Under the pieces are notes generated by a model. The model worked only from the letters and a program-made list of their open reading frames with translations, had not been told where the DNA came from and did not search any database. The position numbers were made by a program, and so were the translations under genes. 64,000 bases of DNA, taken from the NCBI GenBank assembly GCA_015847255.1, contig JADLZK010001126.1:62001-126000 (forward strand), read 5' to 3'. This DNA comes from Hyparrhenia diplandra. Its lineage: Eukaryota; Streptophyta; Magnoliopsida; Poales; Poaceae. Of the stretch, positions 11,615-23,779 are shown piece after piece (the first letter of the stretch is position 1; every line of letters starts with the position of its first letter).

Positions 11615-14200
11615 CTATGGGTTATACTTGAGACCGTGAATGCCAACAGTGTTCCGTGGGATTGTTCGACTTTTCTTCCACTCGTCGTCCTTCAATGATG
11701 ACCACTGCGTGATTCTGGCTTTGGTGGACAAAAGAAGGCACTGCGGATCACCTGGGTGGACAGCCAACGAGTTGATGGCTTTGCCGTCCTCGTCAGCTTT
11801 GAACTTGTAGACCTCGCCTAGCTTAGTGCATTTGTAATTGTACCTGTAGATACATATGTATCCATCTGCAGTCCCCACTGCCAACCATTCTTTTTGAACT
11901 AGAAATTTGGCCGAACAAGCCTTGTTTTTGGACTGCACCTCTATCAATTTTTTCTGTAAAATCACAAACAGATTAAGTTTGAGTGCACCAGTTTCAAATA
12001 TAATGTTTATTTATTTATTCCATTAACAACCGTACGTGGGCTAATTGTGACTAGATACATAATATGACCAGATACACAAAAGAATGGATGAACTACAGAA
12101 GTCAAAGTGATCGAGATGGATAACTTTTTAAAATCAAATAGATCTAATGGTTAATTATAATAGGAGTTTCTCAATAAACAGCTAGATTTATTTGATTAAT
12201 TAATATGAGAATTTCTAGCATTGGCAAATGGCTAGACGTGTCTTTTTCTAGAGCTTCTGATAAGAATTAACGTGGATGCTTTGTTGGTGCCTCTAATAGT
12301 AAGATATATGTATGTAGACATATACTGGTACCTTCTTCTGGTAGTCCCAGATGTAAACACACCGTCCATCCCTACTCACCAACACGACCCTGTGATGCGT
12401 ACATGCACATATATCAACAAGAGGAAATATATGTTATATATCTTCGCATAAGTAATGTCAGTCTAGCTTCACTGGAAGTTTTATTTGCAGTTAATAGGTC
12501 ACATAAATGCACATGGCAATTTTGAAAAAAGAGAGGATAAAAAAATAAGTTTCATGGTTGATGAATCTCTCTCAGTTCGGTTCCAACTCTAGGTGGATCA
12601 TGAAATTCAATCTCTATATACTGTATGAAAGAAAAGAATGAATCTTTGCAGTAATTAAGAATAGTAATCTCTATATTCTTAGAAACAACACTGTGAAATG
12701 TGAATTAAACTCTCCTGTTATATTCTTAGAAACAACACTGTGAAATGTGAATTGAACTCTCCTGTGAGATGGAATGGCCTTGCCAAATCCATATAAGATT
12801 ACTCACCATGGCTCTGTGGGGTGCACGTCAGTGGATCTCATCGGGATCTCAGTATCGAATATGGTTGGTACGATCTGGTATATATGAACAGATAAAACAA
12901 GTTAATAACTAACGCAAATATAGTTAATTTAATTAGGGGAATGGTCGATCAACTACACTCTGCATTTGCTTCAAAATTTATATAAGGAACACAGAGTAAT
13001 GATATTTACACAGACGAGTCCAAATTAAACACTGCACATATGGCATATATATTGGGTTTTAGGCACTCGGCTTAGGTGTTCTTTGCCGTGTGCCCGATAT
13101 CCTACCCTCGGCAAATTATGTAACACTTTCGGAAGGGAGCCGATTCCGGTAGTCTCCGGCATATTATGTATATTGAGTCGTAGTACTAGCTTGCGTTATA
13201 TATTATACCTGGTCTCTGTAAACACCTTACCATGCGACTTTTTGACTAGCTCCTCAAACTTGCCACTTTCTATAGTCACCTTGCCACCGATGGATGCTGA
13301 CCGCAATTTGTCAACCTCTTTCTTCGTTTCTATGGCGATCATCCGCACCACAAACTTTGGACTGTCTCCTGAAGGTCGAGGTTCCTGCATCTTCTCTGTT
13401 TTCGCAGCAAGAGCCAACGTGGACTTGGGCTCCACCATTTGTGACCTTGGACAAGTAAATTGCCAATTTCTTGGTGGGTCAATGCAGACGGCAATGTAGG
13501 AGTCCGTAGTGTTGGTTAGGGTCATCACTGCGCACTCCACAGATTTCTCCAGTGATTCCCAGGTACAGCCGATCAGCAGTGGACGGACTAGCTCGACCGG
13601 CTTGCTGCTGGTCTTGTTAGTAGAGGGAATCTGCAAGTCACAGCAGCAGTATAGTTGTTGCATGCATGCCTGGACTTAACGCGAAAAGTGGTCTACACAT
13701 ATATACCTTCTTACTCCCGCTTGTCTTTCCGCGTCGCTGCCCGTTGCTACCTGCACAAGGTGATAACAGGATGGCAGTAACGCCAACAGATACATGTAGC
13801 GTTAATTTGGAGGAGCAGAGTAGTAAACAACAAATGGTGATTGCAACCTAACCAGGAGTGCATCAAAGAAAGAATGAATTTATGTTGAAAAATATAGAGA
13901 TGCATCCCTCTTTATTTTTATCCATCTCTTTAGATATATACCATGAAGATTTGTAATACAATGCACAACTTCGGCCATTTATCGTTCTTTGTTAGTACAG
14001 CGAAACTTATGGAGAAAACCCCATATTGGCACGTAGTGTTTTCATGGAAAACCGCAAAACTTGGCTACATTGAAAAGGTCTTAGTATCATCATGGAAGTT
14101 CAAGATGCAGTGTTACTTACCATCTGATGATGTCGCAGGTGACGCCCTGCGATCCGCATCCACGTTCTTTTTCTTAGGGCTACGGCTACCTTTTCCCGGG
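11615..14200 (-). CDS. MSP-like domain plus beta'-COP-like WD40 protein, multi-exon, 5' end not found
   Basis: Six exons read in order on the minus strand. Exons 14121-14200 (Ser/Lys-rich, SPKKK) and 13707-13750 (basic) splice in phase to 13209-13630, which carries an MSP/VAP-like fold (LTNTTDSYIAVCIDPP). Exon about 12806-12873 encodes PMRSTDVHPTEPW; exon about 12331-12389 encodes VVLVSRDGRCVYIWDYQKK; exon 11615-11953 encodes SAKFLVQKEWLAVGTADG and AVHPGDPQ. The last three follow the order of the beta'-COP WD40 region (HPTEPW, IWDYQ, AKF, AVHP, LKYNP). All junctions are GT-AG. Phase agrees everywhere except between the MSP exon and the 12.8-kb exon, where one base is out. The frame ends at a TAG (11615-11617) just after KYNP, although the following codons (DGDTFVAVTDANEARVC) still look like WD40 sequence. 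The protein may act in membrane trafficking, but this copy may be inactive. Confidence 0.68.
12672..12766. repeat. 47-bp tandem duplication in an intron
   Basis: The unit starting tatattcttagaaacaaca is present twice, at 12672 and 12719, with one A/G difference about 35 bases in. It lies in the intron between the two small WD40 exons of the minus-strand gene. It looks like a recent replication slip. Confidence 0.8.
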
Positions 14201-14586
14201 CTACAACATATAAGTCAATATCCATGCAACGAATCAAATGCCTTATGATTAGCATATGAATTCAATTAAATGAAAATATAGGTGCCTAAGGCTACCACCT
14301 AGTGAATTTTATCATAGTGCCACATCCTATATATGTTGTAGTGAAATAGAGAGATAGAAACAACATACGGCAAATCGTGTCATATTATAACTAAAAAGTT
14401 TAGCTAGTTAAAATTTCAAAGTAAAACTTTAGCAACTAAATGTTTAGATGTGGTGTTTGCATTCGAATAAATTTTAGATGCCTTTAGCTGGTAAACTTTA
14501 GCAAATCTTTTCGCCAGGCTGTTTGGATACCTAGGGCCAGCGTTTAGCTGGTGCTTCTATATGGGGTTACTCTCTGTCATAATATG
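14201..14586. other. Intergenic, upstream of the MSP-WD40 exons
   Basis: The first coding exon(s) of the minus-strand MSP-WD40 gene should lie in or beyond this stretch, because the exon ending at 14200 starts in phase 1. I could not find a convincing start exon. The sequence is AT-rich with no recognised motif. Confidence 0.35.
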
Positions 14587-14588
14587 TA

Positions 14589-14697
14589 CTCCCTCCGTTC
14601 CAAATTATAAGAAGTTTTGGCTTTTCTAGATACATTACTCCTACTATGCACCTAGTTATCTAGAAAAGCCAAAACCGTTTATAATTTGGAATGGAGG
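14589..14697. mobile_element. Stowaway-type MITE
   Basis: A 109-bp palindromic element starts CTCCCTCCGTTCCAAATTAT and ends ATAATTTGGAATGGAG, with TA on both sides (14587-14588 and 14698-14699). The gttttggcttttctaga part pairs with tctagaaaagccaaaac. This is the standard form of Tc1/mariner-derived Stowaway elements in grasses. Confidence 0.9.
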
Positions 14698-14736
14698 TAA
14701 TATATATTATATATATAGATGGATAGACAGGTAGAG

Positions 14737-14955
14737 GGCCTGTTTGGTTTACCTCCCTAAATATTATTTACTAAAATGCCAAGCACCTCCACTAGAGTTT
14801 ACAGACCTTTAGTTAGGAAAAGGTATCTAAAAGTCACTAAAGTGCATATGAGTTAGCTACTTAAGTGACTAAATTACCAAACATCTCTACTAATGTTTAG
14901 AGGCTGCTAAAATTTAGGAGTAACTAAACTTTAGAGGGGGGAAACCAAACAGGCC
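14737..14955. mobile_element. MITE with GGCCTGTTTGGTTT termini
   Basis: The 219-bp element begins ggcctgtttggtttacctcc and ends with the inverse, ggggaaaccaaacaggcc. The subterminal parts (ctaaatattatttactaaa against gaggctgctaaaatttaggag) pair loosely. The termini resemble hAT or PIF/Harbinger MITEs; the target duplication is not clear, so the superfamily is left open. Confidence 0.8.
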
Positions 14956-15052
14956 AATAGATAGATAATAAGTTCCTATATTCTTCATATAGATATAGTA
15001 CTAGAATACAATCCTTCGGCATGACACACATGAGCATATACAAATAATAATC

Positions 15053-18000
15053 CCTTTTTTTTTTTTTTGGAAATGGGAATTTTTATTAATTTCAAGAGAT
15101 TACATCAAGGTGATACAATGTCTTGAAACATTCCCGGCCTCTGCCCATGGGCACACAGCCTTTGAAAGTTTTAAATAACCACACACATTAATATTTGTCA
15201 ATCCTAAGACTAGACCGCCACCCACGCGCTTTGGGAAAAAAAAAGTCCGTGGCCACCCGCTCCAAGAACCGAGAGGCCGCTACAAGCACCTCCCCGGGAA
15301 GAAGGCCGTTGCGGGATAGCCCACGTGCACGGAGCCAATGCGTGATCAAGTAGAGTACCTGCAAAAGAAGAAGAATGTTTGTTTTCAAAAACCCTTTGCA
15401 TTTAGCAGAGCGGATGGACCAACACAAGACCGCTGCGCCAACAAGAACAAGTGATTTAAAATCTTTTGGTATTCCATTCAGCCATCCCCAAAAAGGTTAT
15501 TAATACTAGTTGGCTTCCTTAGACCCCAAGCCGCGTGGACCGTGGCCCATACCATCCTTGTGAAACGACAATCAAGGAACAAATGTTGTATCGACTCATT
15601 TTTTCTGGCGAAACAACACTTTAGAGATCCTTGCCGGTTTCGTTTAGCAGATTATCTTTAGTGAGGACAACGCCTCACCTAAGATACCAAAGGAATATTT
15701 TAATTTTGAGGGGTATTTTTAACTTCCATAACCGCTTGTTGACATTAGGTATGTCTTGGTTGATCAGCCCCGATAGTGTGATTTAACCGAGAAGACACCT
15801 TTGTGGTCAAGGTCCCACCTGAACTCATCATTCTCCGGCTAAGATTGATTTGTGCAAGGCGATTGACCAAATTATTCCACATTGCTAATTTGTTGCCAAT
15901 CAAATCTCAAGCGCCGGGGATAGATTAGGCGTTGGTGAAGCAAGCACCTCGGCCACCGTATCCTGTTTTTTCCTAGCGATGTTATATAGTTGCGGGTATT
16001 GTTGTCGTAGGGGCCTATTACCTATCCACGTGTCTTCCCAAAATCTTATCTCGTGACCCATTTTTTATGACGAACATTCGAATTTGAGAAAATCCCTTTT
16101 AACTTTCATCAGACTTGCCCAAAAATGAGAATCACCGCTTTTCCAATGGACTTGCACTAGTGGTTTAGTCCCTAGATACTTGTTGCGTAGGATCATTTGC
16201 CATGTTCCGTCTGTTGTCAACAAAGCGATACAACCATTTCTTTGAGTAAAGGCGATATTTTTTAGTTCTAGATTTTGTATCCCTAAACCCCCTTGTTCTT
16301 TGGTTGGCACAGGATATCCCATTTTGCTAGACGGTATTTCCTTTTTTGTTCGTCTCCTGCGCGAAGAAGCGTGATCGAAAGTAATCCAACTTTTTTCGAA
16401 TACCTTTTGGAATCTCAAAGAAGGACATCATGTACAATGGTAAGCTGTTGAGAACGGAATTGATCGAGTTAAACGCGACCCCGATTGGAGTGGTTTTTAC
16501 CTTTCCGGCTACTAAAAGGCGTTTTTGAACCGTTCTTGTATCTTCAACCAATCTGAGTTTGACAGTCTCCGATGATGTATCGGAATACCTAAGTATCGGA
16601 TTGGGAATTTACGATGGTCGCAACCAAACGGCTCCCTGTCTTGATTCTCAAAATCCTTTGCCTCTCCAAAACAGAAGATCTCACTTTTATGAAAATTTAT
16701 TTTGAGCCCTGATAGCTTCTCAAACGCACATAGAATTAGCTTCATATTATGAGCATGCTCCAGGTTGTGTTCCAAAAAGAGGATCGTGTCATCCGCATAT
16801 TGTAGGATTGAAAGGCCGTCCTCGACTAGGTGTGGCACAACCCCACTTAGGCGATTCTCAGCTTTTGCTCTTTTTATAAATAGCGCGAGCATGTCAGCAA
16901 CTAAATTAAAAAGAATGTGTGACAATGGGTCTCCTTGTCGTGATCCTTTTTGGTGCGGAAATAAGGTCCGACTTCATCGTTTATGTTAATCGCTACACTC
17001 CGCCTGATATGAAGGATCAGTATCCACCCGATCCACTTCGGTGAAAAGCCCTTCATCCTAAGCGTTTGCTTTAGGAAGTCAGCGTACTTTGTCATATGCC
17101 TTTTCAAAGTCTATCTTAAAAATTACTCCACTTTGGTTTTTGCGATGCATTTTCGTGAACCGTTTCATGAAGGATAACAACTCCTTCAGGATGTTACGTC
17201 CTCTCAAAAACGCTGTTTGCGTAGGGACTGATCAATTGTTCCGCAACCGAGTTTAAGCGTATGGTCGCAACCTTTGTGAAAATTTTGAAGCTCACATTTA
17301 GTAAGCGAGATGGGTCTATATTGTTGAATTTTGTTCGCGTCTTGGGTCTTAGGTAATAGGGTGATTACTCGAAGTTCAAACTGAACACCGGAAGGTCACC
17401 GAGTGTGCAACTCATGAAACATTTGCATTATGTCCCCTTTAATGACATCCCGAATTGTTGATAAAACTCAACCAGGGAATCCATACGGGCAGGTGCCTTA
17501 TTGTGTTCCATGTCAAAGATAGCTTCTCGAACCTCATTTTCGATGCGATTGCCGTGAGAAGTTCATTTTCTAGATGGCTAACTTGAGGGGATATCATCAA
17601 TTCTAGACTCATCAAAGAAGAAAGCATTATCCTCAGGGGCCAAAGAGTTCTTTGTAGAATTGGGTTATATAGGTTTTGAGGTTGCTTTGCCCTTCTACTT
17701 TGCCTCCTTCATGTTCGGGGAGAAGATACATTTCTTGCGATGTTTGCCATTTGCAACCATCCGAAAGTATCGCGTGTTGGAATCCCCTAGGAGGACATCG
17801 GTAACTTTTCGCCCGTGATAGAATTTGACCTCTTCTTCGCGTAAAAAGTTTGCTCGGGCCATCGCGGCGCAGCTTGGAGCTGTTCCTTTCGCTACGTGAG
17901 AGGCCTGTTTTACGCTACCGTATCCAAGGGTCACCGTCGATTGGAGATTTTCTTTTTGAATTTTATACTCCCCATGTTGGTTACCAGCCCGTCCTCCGAG

Positions 18001-18130
18001 ATGCTTTACGGCGCCCCCATCTTTACGTTCCACCGCTGTGCGGCGTTACGTCCCCTTTGGCGGTTTGTTCCATATTTCCACAACTTCGGTCCCTAAAGTC
18101 CTCGTGAGAAAACCAACTCAGTTCTAGTGC
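15053..18130 (-). mobile_element. 5'-truncated, degenerate LINE (non-LTR retrotransposon)
   Basis: A plant L1-type LINE runs leftwards and ends in a T-rich run at about 15054-15069, which is its poly(A) tail read on the other strand. From its 5' side the translations show a linker with DVLLGDSNTRYFRMVANG (17695-18033), reverse transcriptase pieces including FSPKWIGWI and the catalytic LQYADDTILF (YADD at 16788-16799), then IRYLGIPIHHRRL, and a zf-RVT-like C-terminal region near 15190-15620. No endonuclease domain is present. Many frameshifts and stops interrupt the frames, including one next to the QGDP-like motif around 16920. It cannot encode a working protein. Its 5' break abuts a gypsy fragment at about 18130. 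Confidence 0.87.
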
Positions 18131-19969
18131 GTGTATCTTGATCACCACGGCACGCGGCGCGCCACTACTACATGCGGACCGCCACCGCCCGGCGTACCTC
18201 GCCTTGGCGCCTCTACCTTCGAGATCGATGCCTACGTGTTGCCTTTGGGCGATGGCGTCGACTTCATCCTTGGCATGCCTTGGTTGGCAAGCACAGGAAG
18301 AATGGCGTGGGACTTCGCCACACATGAGCTGCGGTACTACGCGATGGGCGCCCGGTACCTTCACGTCGGCGCCACCACCACAGCGAGGGCGCCCCAGCCT
18401 GGCCTCCTCCGTTCGGGCATCGCGCGGGCATCGGGACTCCTCCAGCTCGTCTTGGCAAGCGTTTGAGGCATGCAAGCGGCTTGGACCTCGACGACGTCTA
18501 CCGGGTCTTCATCCAGCTACGCCCGGGCTACCTTGGAGGACCGGCATCTCGCCGCGCATCGCCCTCGGCGTCACCGCAGGCGATGCCGCTCCGGTATCGG
18601 CTTATTTGGAAGGCGGCCTCTTACTCTTCGATGGGGCGGTTCTACCTCGGCTTCATCTCCCTTTGCTACGGACCTGCTGGAGGCCTTGCTTCGGGCGGGG
18701 TTGCGGGGCGAACTTTCTAGCAGGCGCGTACACAGCGGAGTCGCCGGCGGCGCCAACCGCCATCTGTTGGGTGGCATATGGCGCGCCGCCGCCACCATGT
18801 CGACCCAGCCGGTCGTCTTCCTCGGCGGCATGGATCGCCTCTTCCTCCACGATCGACAACGTCCACATCGGGCTACGATGCGAGGGGCGGTTCACCGGCT
18901 TTCACCCTCCCTGTTCGATGTCGGTTCCTTCACATATGATGCGATGCTGAACTTGGTTGCTACTCCTCCTACTAGCGACATCACCATTTGGAGACTCCTT
19001 CCACTCGCCGTCAACGCTCCCCCAATGGCGTTTTACGTTTCTGGAGAGCCCACCCGTGATATGGTGCACCGGCACCTCGGCGTGGGCGTTCAAGAAGCTT
19101 CTCTGGCAGCTCGTCGTCGGACAACTTCCCAGCGAGGGGCGTGCGGGTTCACCGGTACATCTACCACGGCTACATCGGCAACCTCCACTACCTTACGGAG
19201 TGCGACCCAAAGAGGACCCGAGAGAACATGAACCTCGGGAACCGGTGCGGGGATGACTCGTCCCTGGAGGTGCAGCTTATCATTACGGGGGCAAGCGATC
19301 TTCATCCCGGTGTCACGAGAATGAACTTTCATCAGTAGCGAGGGGACGCGCCGGTCGGAGAAGGGGGGGAGATGTCATGTCGAGGAAATAGGGCCCGGGA
19401 GGACAGGCCCGGTCGGCCCGTGGAGCGTCGGCGCCGCCCACCGGGCTCAGGCTCGCCCCCCCGCCCCGCCGTCCCCCCTTTCCGCGGATTTTTCGGCAAT
19501 TAATTCAGGATTAAAGGAGGAAATTATCTAGGATTATCCTTAGGCGTTTTGGTGTGCAAGGGGCTATCTCATTCATAACGGAGACCCTTATTAGGAATTA
19601 AATAAATATTATTAGGAATAAATAAATAGGATATGCTTGTAAAAGGTATTCCAATCTATAAGGAAACCTTTAGAGATTGCTTGAGATACAAGTCCCACTA
19701 GCCGGGCTATATAAGTAAGGGGGTCTGTAGGCAACAAGCAAATAAAGAATTTTATCCCAACTTCCTGCCTCCTCTCCTCCCTCCCGCCGCCCCACCCCCG
19801 CCCGCGACCACCGCCGCCCGGGGCCGCCGCCAAGATTTGCCTCGGGCCAGCGCGCCCGGCGCCCCCGCCCGGCGGCGCCGCCGCCCCTCCCCTCGTCGCC
19901 ATCATCTTCCTCCTCCCAATCTTCCCCAATCCACGTGTCAATTCCGGCCCAATCTAGCTGGAATCGACA
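18131..19969 (+). mobile_element. Ty3/gypsy-type LTR retrotransposon, 5'-truncated (element A)
   Basis: The internal part opens with an aspartic-protease-like segment (FEIDAYVLPLGDGVDFILGM at 18215-18275), followed by broken frames that resemble the RNase H to integrase stretch (GGLLLFDG near 18616). A polypurine tract at about 19358-19372 precedes a 597-bp LTR (19373-19969) starting TGTCATG and ending GACA. The LTR has a TATA-like ctatataagtaag near 19706. The left part of the element, including the 5' LTR, is missing at the junction with the LINE. Its interior and LTR are related to element B at 56.5-61.6 kb, and its LTR also to element C. Confidence 0.75.
19373..19969 (+). repeat. 3' LTR of element A
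   Basis: The LTR starts TGTCATGTCGAGGAAATAGG directly after a polypurine tract and ends ...GGAATCGACA. It shares the blocks ggtattccaatctataagga and actagccgggctata with the LTRs of elements B and C, in the same order. No second copy lies to the left, as expected for a truncated element. Confidence 0.75.
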
Positions 19970-20247
19970 TATTTCCTCTAAAATTGGTCAAACATAAAAT
20001 GATTGAATTAGGACAACTCTAGAAATTAATTTATTTTTGGGACGGAGGGAGTACCGGTAACGGGAGGCTAAATCGAGTAACCGGTGTCGCATGATCCGTT
20101 CTCGCTAACTATTCGCCATTTTTTAAGCCGCATATAACAAAAAAAAAAAAGTCATGTGTCGAAACTAAATGGAATTGGAAGAATCCCTAATGATGCCTCG
20201 GGTATTAAAACAATGCATTAAGTAAAAGCATGCAACGTCGGCCAAAA

Positions 20248-21002
20248 TGTCATGACCCAAAAGAGATCGCGGAATAGGGCCCAACAAGGAGGGAACCGCC
20301 GCCACCTAGGCCCAAGGCCCTAGCGCTCGGCCGTGCCGCCGCCATTGTCCGCCGTAACAGCGCCACGTGAGTTGCTTCACAATAAAGTAAGGAATATTTA
20401 AGGAATAAAGATAGGAATAAAATAGGGAATAAATAGGTTGCTTGTGAGAGAGGTATTCCAATCTATAAGGAAACCTCCTAGAGATTACTTAGCGTGCAAG
20501 TCTCCCTCGGACTATAAATACAAGGGGCATGTAGCCGTTGAATCTTAAGAAGAAATAAATTAAAGGGGTAACTCCCAACCGGTCTTGTCTCTACGGCTCT
20601 CTCTCTCCCTCCACTGCGCACGTGCGTCTCCCGTCCGCCGCCGCCGCCGCCGGCCGCCCCACCGCGCGCGCCCCGGCGGCGCACAGCACCGCCGCCGCCC
20701 GCGCGCCTTCCCTTCGCGGCGGCAGCCGCCGCCACCACCGCTCGCTCCTCCTCCACCTTCTCTCTCGTCATCGCCGGATCTGGTACACGTCTTCTTCATC
20801 GTCTTCTACCTCGTCGTTCTTCATCGGCTGCGTCATCGTCATCACGCCGCCCGTCGTCTTCCTCGGCCGGCCGGCGGCGCCGCTATTGCCGGCGTGGCCA
20901 TCTTTGCCGCCGCCACCCCCCCTCGTTATGGCTCGCCGCCATCCTCACCTCCCGACGATCGGCAATGGGGTGTCAATTCGGTCAATCTGGCGGAATCGGC
21001 GG
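20248..21002 (+). repeat. 5' LTR of element C
   Basis: It begins TGTCATGACCCAAAAGAGAT immediately after the CAAAA duplication. A TATA-like actataaatacaagg lies near 20510. Its last bases (gaatcggcgg) differ from the right LTR end (gaatctgaca), although the sequence before them is clearly the same. Confidence 0.8.
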
Positions 21003-22992
21003 TGGTATCCGGAGACGGGGCGATTCCCACCACCGGCGGCTTCCGACCACCACCGGCGCCAAGATCATATGGACAGCCACACCATCACCGAGCTCGGGAT
21101 GGGGATCTGCGACATTCGTGATTCGGTGAAGGTAATCCAAACCACTATCACCGCCCTCACGGAGAAGTTCGACAAAGCGACTGCCGTCGACAACCCGTCC
21201 ACCGCCATGGGCGCCACCGGCGGCGGCGACACCCCTATAGGCGACGCCAACATTGGCGGCAACCATGTCAATTTGGGCGACCCCATCGGCGGCGCTCCTA
21301 CCCGCGGGTGCCACCGATGACAAGGGTGCCTCGGGCGCCGCCGACGTCGTCCTCTCCACGACCACCGACGCTACTAGCGGCGACCACGCATACCCCATGG
21401 GCGCCCCATTTGTTGCTCTCCAAATCGATCGAACCGGAGGCTACCACCCGGCGTCCATCGGTATTCGACGAAAAGCCTACCCAACTAGGCCAATGTCTCA
21501 CGGCTACTTCAATGTCACCGAGATAAGTTCCCGGTCACTACCAACATCATCCTCGACATTGGGAACATCTCGAGTGCCAACAAGGGCGACTCAACGGCGT
21601 CGCGACGCAAGCACCGGCGTCGCCAATCTCAACCCCGGCGTCCATGACATCTGGACAACAACGGCGACATGAACAACAACGCCAACAACCGCCCGACCAC
21701 GACATCACACGCGCTCCACAGTCACCGGGCAAGTAAATCCCATTCAACAAGGAGCTTCTACCTCTATCACCCATGCTCCAACGATGTCGCCGACGTCGTC
21801 AACCAAGACGTCTTCGACCGGCATCATCGGCGAACAACGACACCCCGACGGCGTCGGCGACATCCCCGACATCGCCATTAACCGCTAGCCACAATGCTTG
21901 CGGCATCGGCGACGTCGATAACGACAAGGACGCTACCATGGGTGACATGAATGGCAACGACGTCCTCAAGGATGCCAATGCCAATGGCGTTCCCCGATGT
22001 GGACTACATCTTCACCATGCCTACCATCAACAACAACTACAAGGGCATCAACCCGCGGCGACATCCTAGCGGCCAACCTCGACATTGGCAACCCACGACG
22101 TTCCACACATAGGCGCCACGGGCCGATGAGAACACCGACGCCCCCGGGCGCCGCCAAGGAGACGGTGATTCACTCGCCCGACCTTCGCCGACGATCTACT
22201 ACACCTCGCTGGACATTCGGCCAACATCAATAATGACGGAGAACACCATCTCTCAAGCTGCAGCTCGGCAAAGGCGACATCATCGGTACCACGCAAGCGA
22301 GAACATCGGGTACACAAGCGCCAAACTAACAACAATGACCTCCTCCTTCTTTGGCTCCTCGCATCCCCAAGGCGCCCGCAGAAGCGGAGACAACATACCA
22401 TGGTGCCACACTCTCGGTTTTGGGGCGTCCTTCAACGGCGACACCAACAACCATCGCGACGTCGACTACGTGACTCTGGCAGCAGGGGCGACTCAGAGCC
22501 ATATCGGTTGGCTCCCATGTTCCTCAACGACATTTATGCCCAGTACGACTACACCAACATACCGTGGGCTGCACCGCACTAGGAGACGCCCTACATAGGG
22601 AGCACTACGAACCAACTCGTCAAGGAGTTCGACGCTTCCATCTTCAGCAAGCCTCGACTTGTGAGCTTCAAATGGCGGCGACAAGAGGTACATACCACCC
22701 ACATCAACCTCCCATCCTTCATCAAATGGCAACACAAATTGGCGACAACCTACTTCGCATCGCTGGAACCATCACGCTCCAACCGGGAGCAACGGCTTGG
22801 GACGCCCGGCGGTGGAGATCGTCTTCCTCGACAAACATCGCCACTATGTCCCGGCCTTATTAAAGGTACTACGGGGTGGTGCGCGCCCCGGCAAAGGTCA
22901 GCGCCTCCATCTTCGCCCGGCACATCAACAACAACAACAGGTGAGAGAGCGACGGTAGCGTTGGCGTTATTTGTCGGCGAAAGGGGGAGAAA

Positions 22993-23774
22993 TGTCATGA
23001 CCCAAAAAGAGATCGCCGGAATAGGGCCCAACAAGGGGGAACCGCCGCCGCCCTAGGGCCCAAGGCCAGGGCGCGCGCCTCCTGGCCGGCCGCCGCCATC
23101 ATCCGCCAGAATCGCGCCGCCGGTTGCTTCGCAATAAAGTAAGAAATATTTAAGGAATAAAGATAGAAATAAAATAGGGAATAAATAGGTTGCTTGTGAG
23201 AGAGATATTCCAATCTATAAGGAAACCTCCTAGAGATTACTTAGCGTGCAAGTCTCCCTCGGACTATAAATACAAGGGGCATGTAGCCGGTTGAATCTTG
23301 AGAAGAAATAAATTAAAGGGGTAACTCCCAACAGCTCTTGTCTCTCGGCTCTCTCTCTCCCTCCACTGCGCACGTGCGCCGTCAGCCCGCCGCCGCCGCC
23401 GCTTTGGCCGCCCACGCAGCGCCGCCGCCCTGGCTGGCGCCAAGCGCCGCCCGCCCGGCAGCGCCGCCCTCCTCGGGCGGCAGCGCCGCTGCCCCCACCG
23501 CCACCGCCTCCTCCTCCACCTTCCTCTCTCGTCATCGCCGGAGCTGCTACCGCGTCTTCTTCATCGTCTTCTACCTCGTCGTTCTTCATCAGGCTGCGTC
23601 ATCTCGTCATCACGCCGCCGATCGTCTTCCTCAGCCCGGCCGATGCGCCGCTATTACCGGCAGCGGCCATGCTGCCGCCGCCACCGCCCCTCCGTTATGG
23701 CTCCTTCGCCATCCTCACCTCCCGATGATCGATAATCAGGTGTCAATTCGGTCCAATCTAGCCGGAATCTGACA
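22993..23774 (+). repeat. 3' LTR of element C
   Basis: It begins TGTCATGACCCAAAAAGAGA after a polypurine tract and ends GGAATCTGACA. It matches the left LTR along its length with scattered substitutions and small indels (782 against 755 bp), so the insertion is not very recent. Confidence 0.85.
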
Positions 23775-23779
23775 CAAAA

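Larger units (their letters stand above)
20248..23774 (+). mobile_element. Complete compact LTR retrotransposon (element C), non-autonomous
   Basis: A 3.5-kb element is flanked by a perfect 5-bp target duplication, CAAAA (20243-20247 and 23775-23779). LTRs lie at 20248-21002 and 22993-23774; both start TGTCATGACCC, and the right one ends TGACA. The primer site TGGTATCCGGAGAC follows the left LTR and resembles the initiator-Met tRNA site. A polypurine tract (aagggggagaaa) precedes the right LTR. The roughly 2-kb interior has only short frames; one (21070-21320) has a weak gag-like helix (DIRDSVKVIQTTITALTEKF). I see no protease, reverse transcriptase or integrase, so it must depend on an autonomous relative. 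LTR blocks shared with elements A and B place it in the same family. Confidence 0.87.

Noticed and set aside
13040..13110. Sequence with ggcactcggc and ctttgccgtgtgcc in an intron, like CACTA subterminal repeats
   Set aside because: Only one or two weak motif copies are present, with no terminal CACTA and no target duplication. It may be a relic but cannot be called.
18023..19400. Several long overlapping open frames on both strands (for example 18138-18950 and 18470-19231)
   Set aside because: They lie in GC-rich gypsy remnants where all frames tend to be open. Only short pieces match protease-like and late pol sequence, so no single protein is supported.
20585..21320. Long Pro/Ala/Arg-rich frames near the left LTR of element C
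   Set aside because: They cross the LTR boundary and primer site, and their composition follows GC-rich simple sequence.
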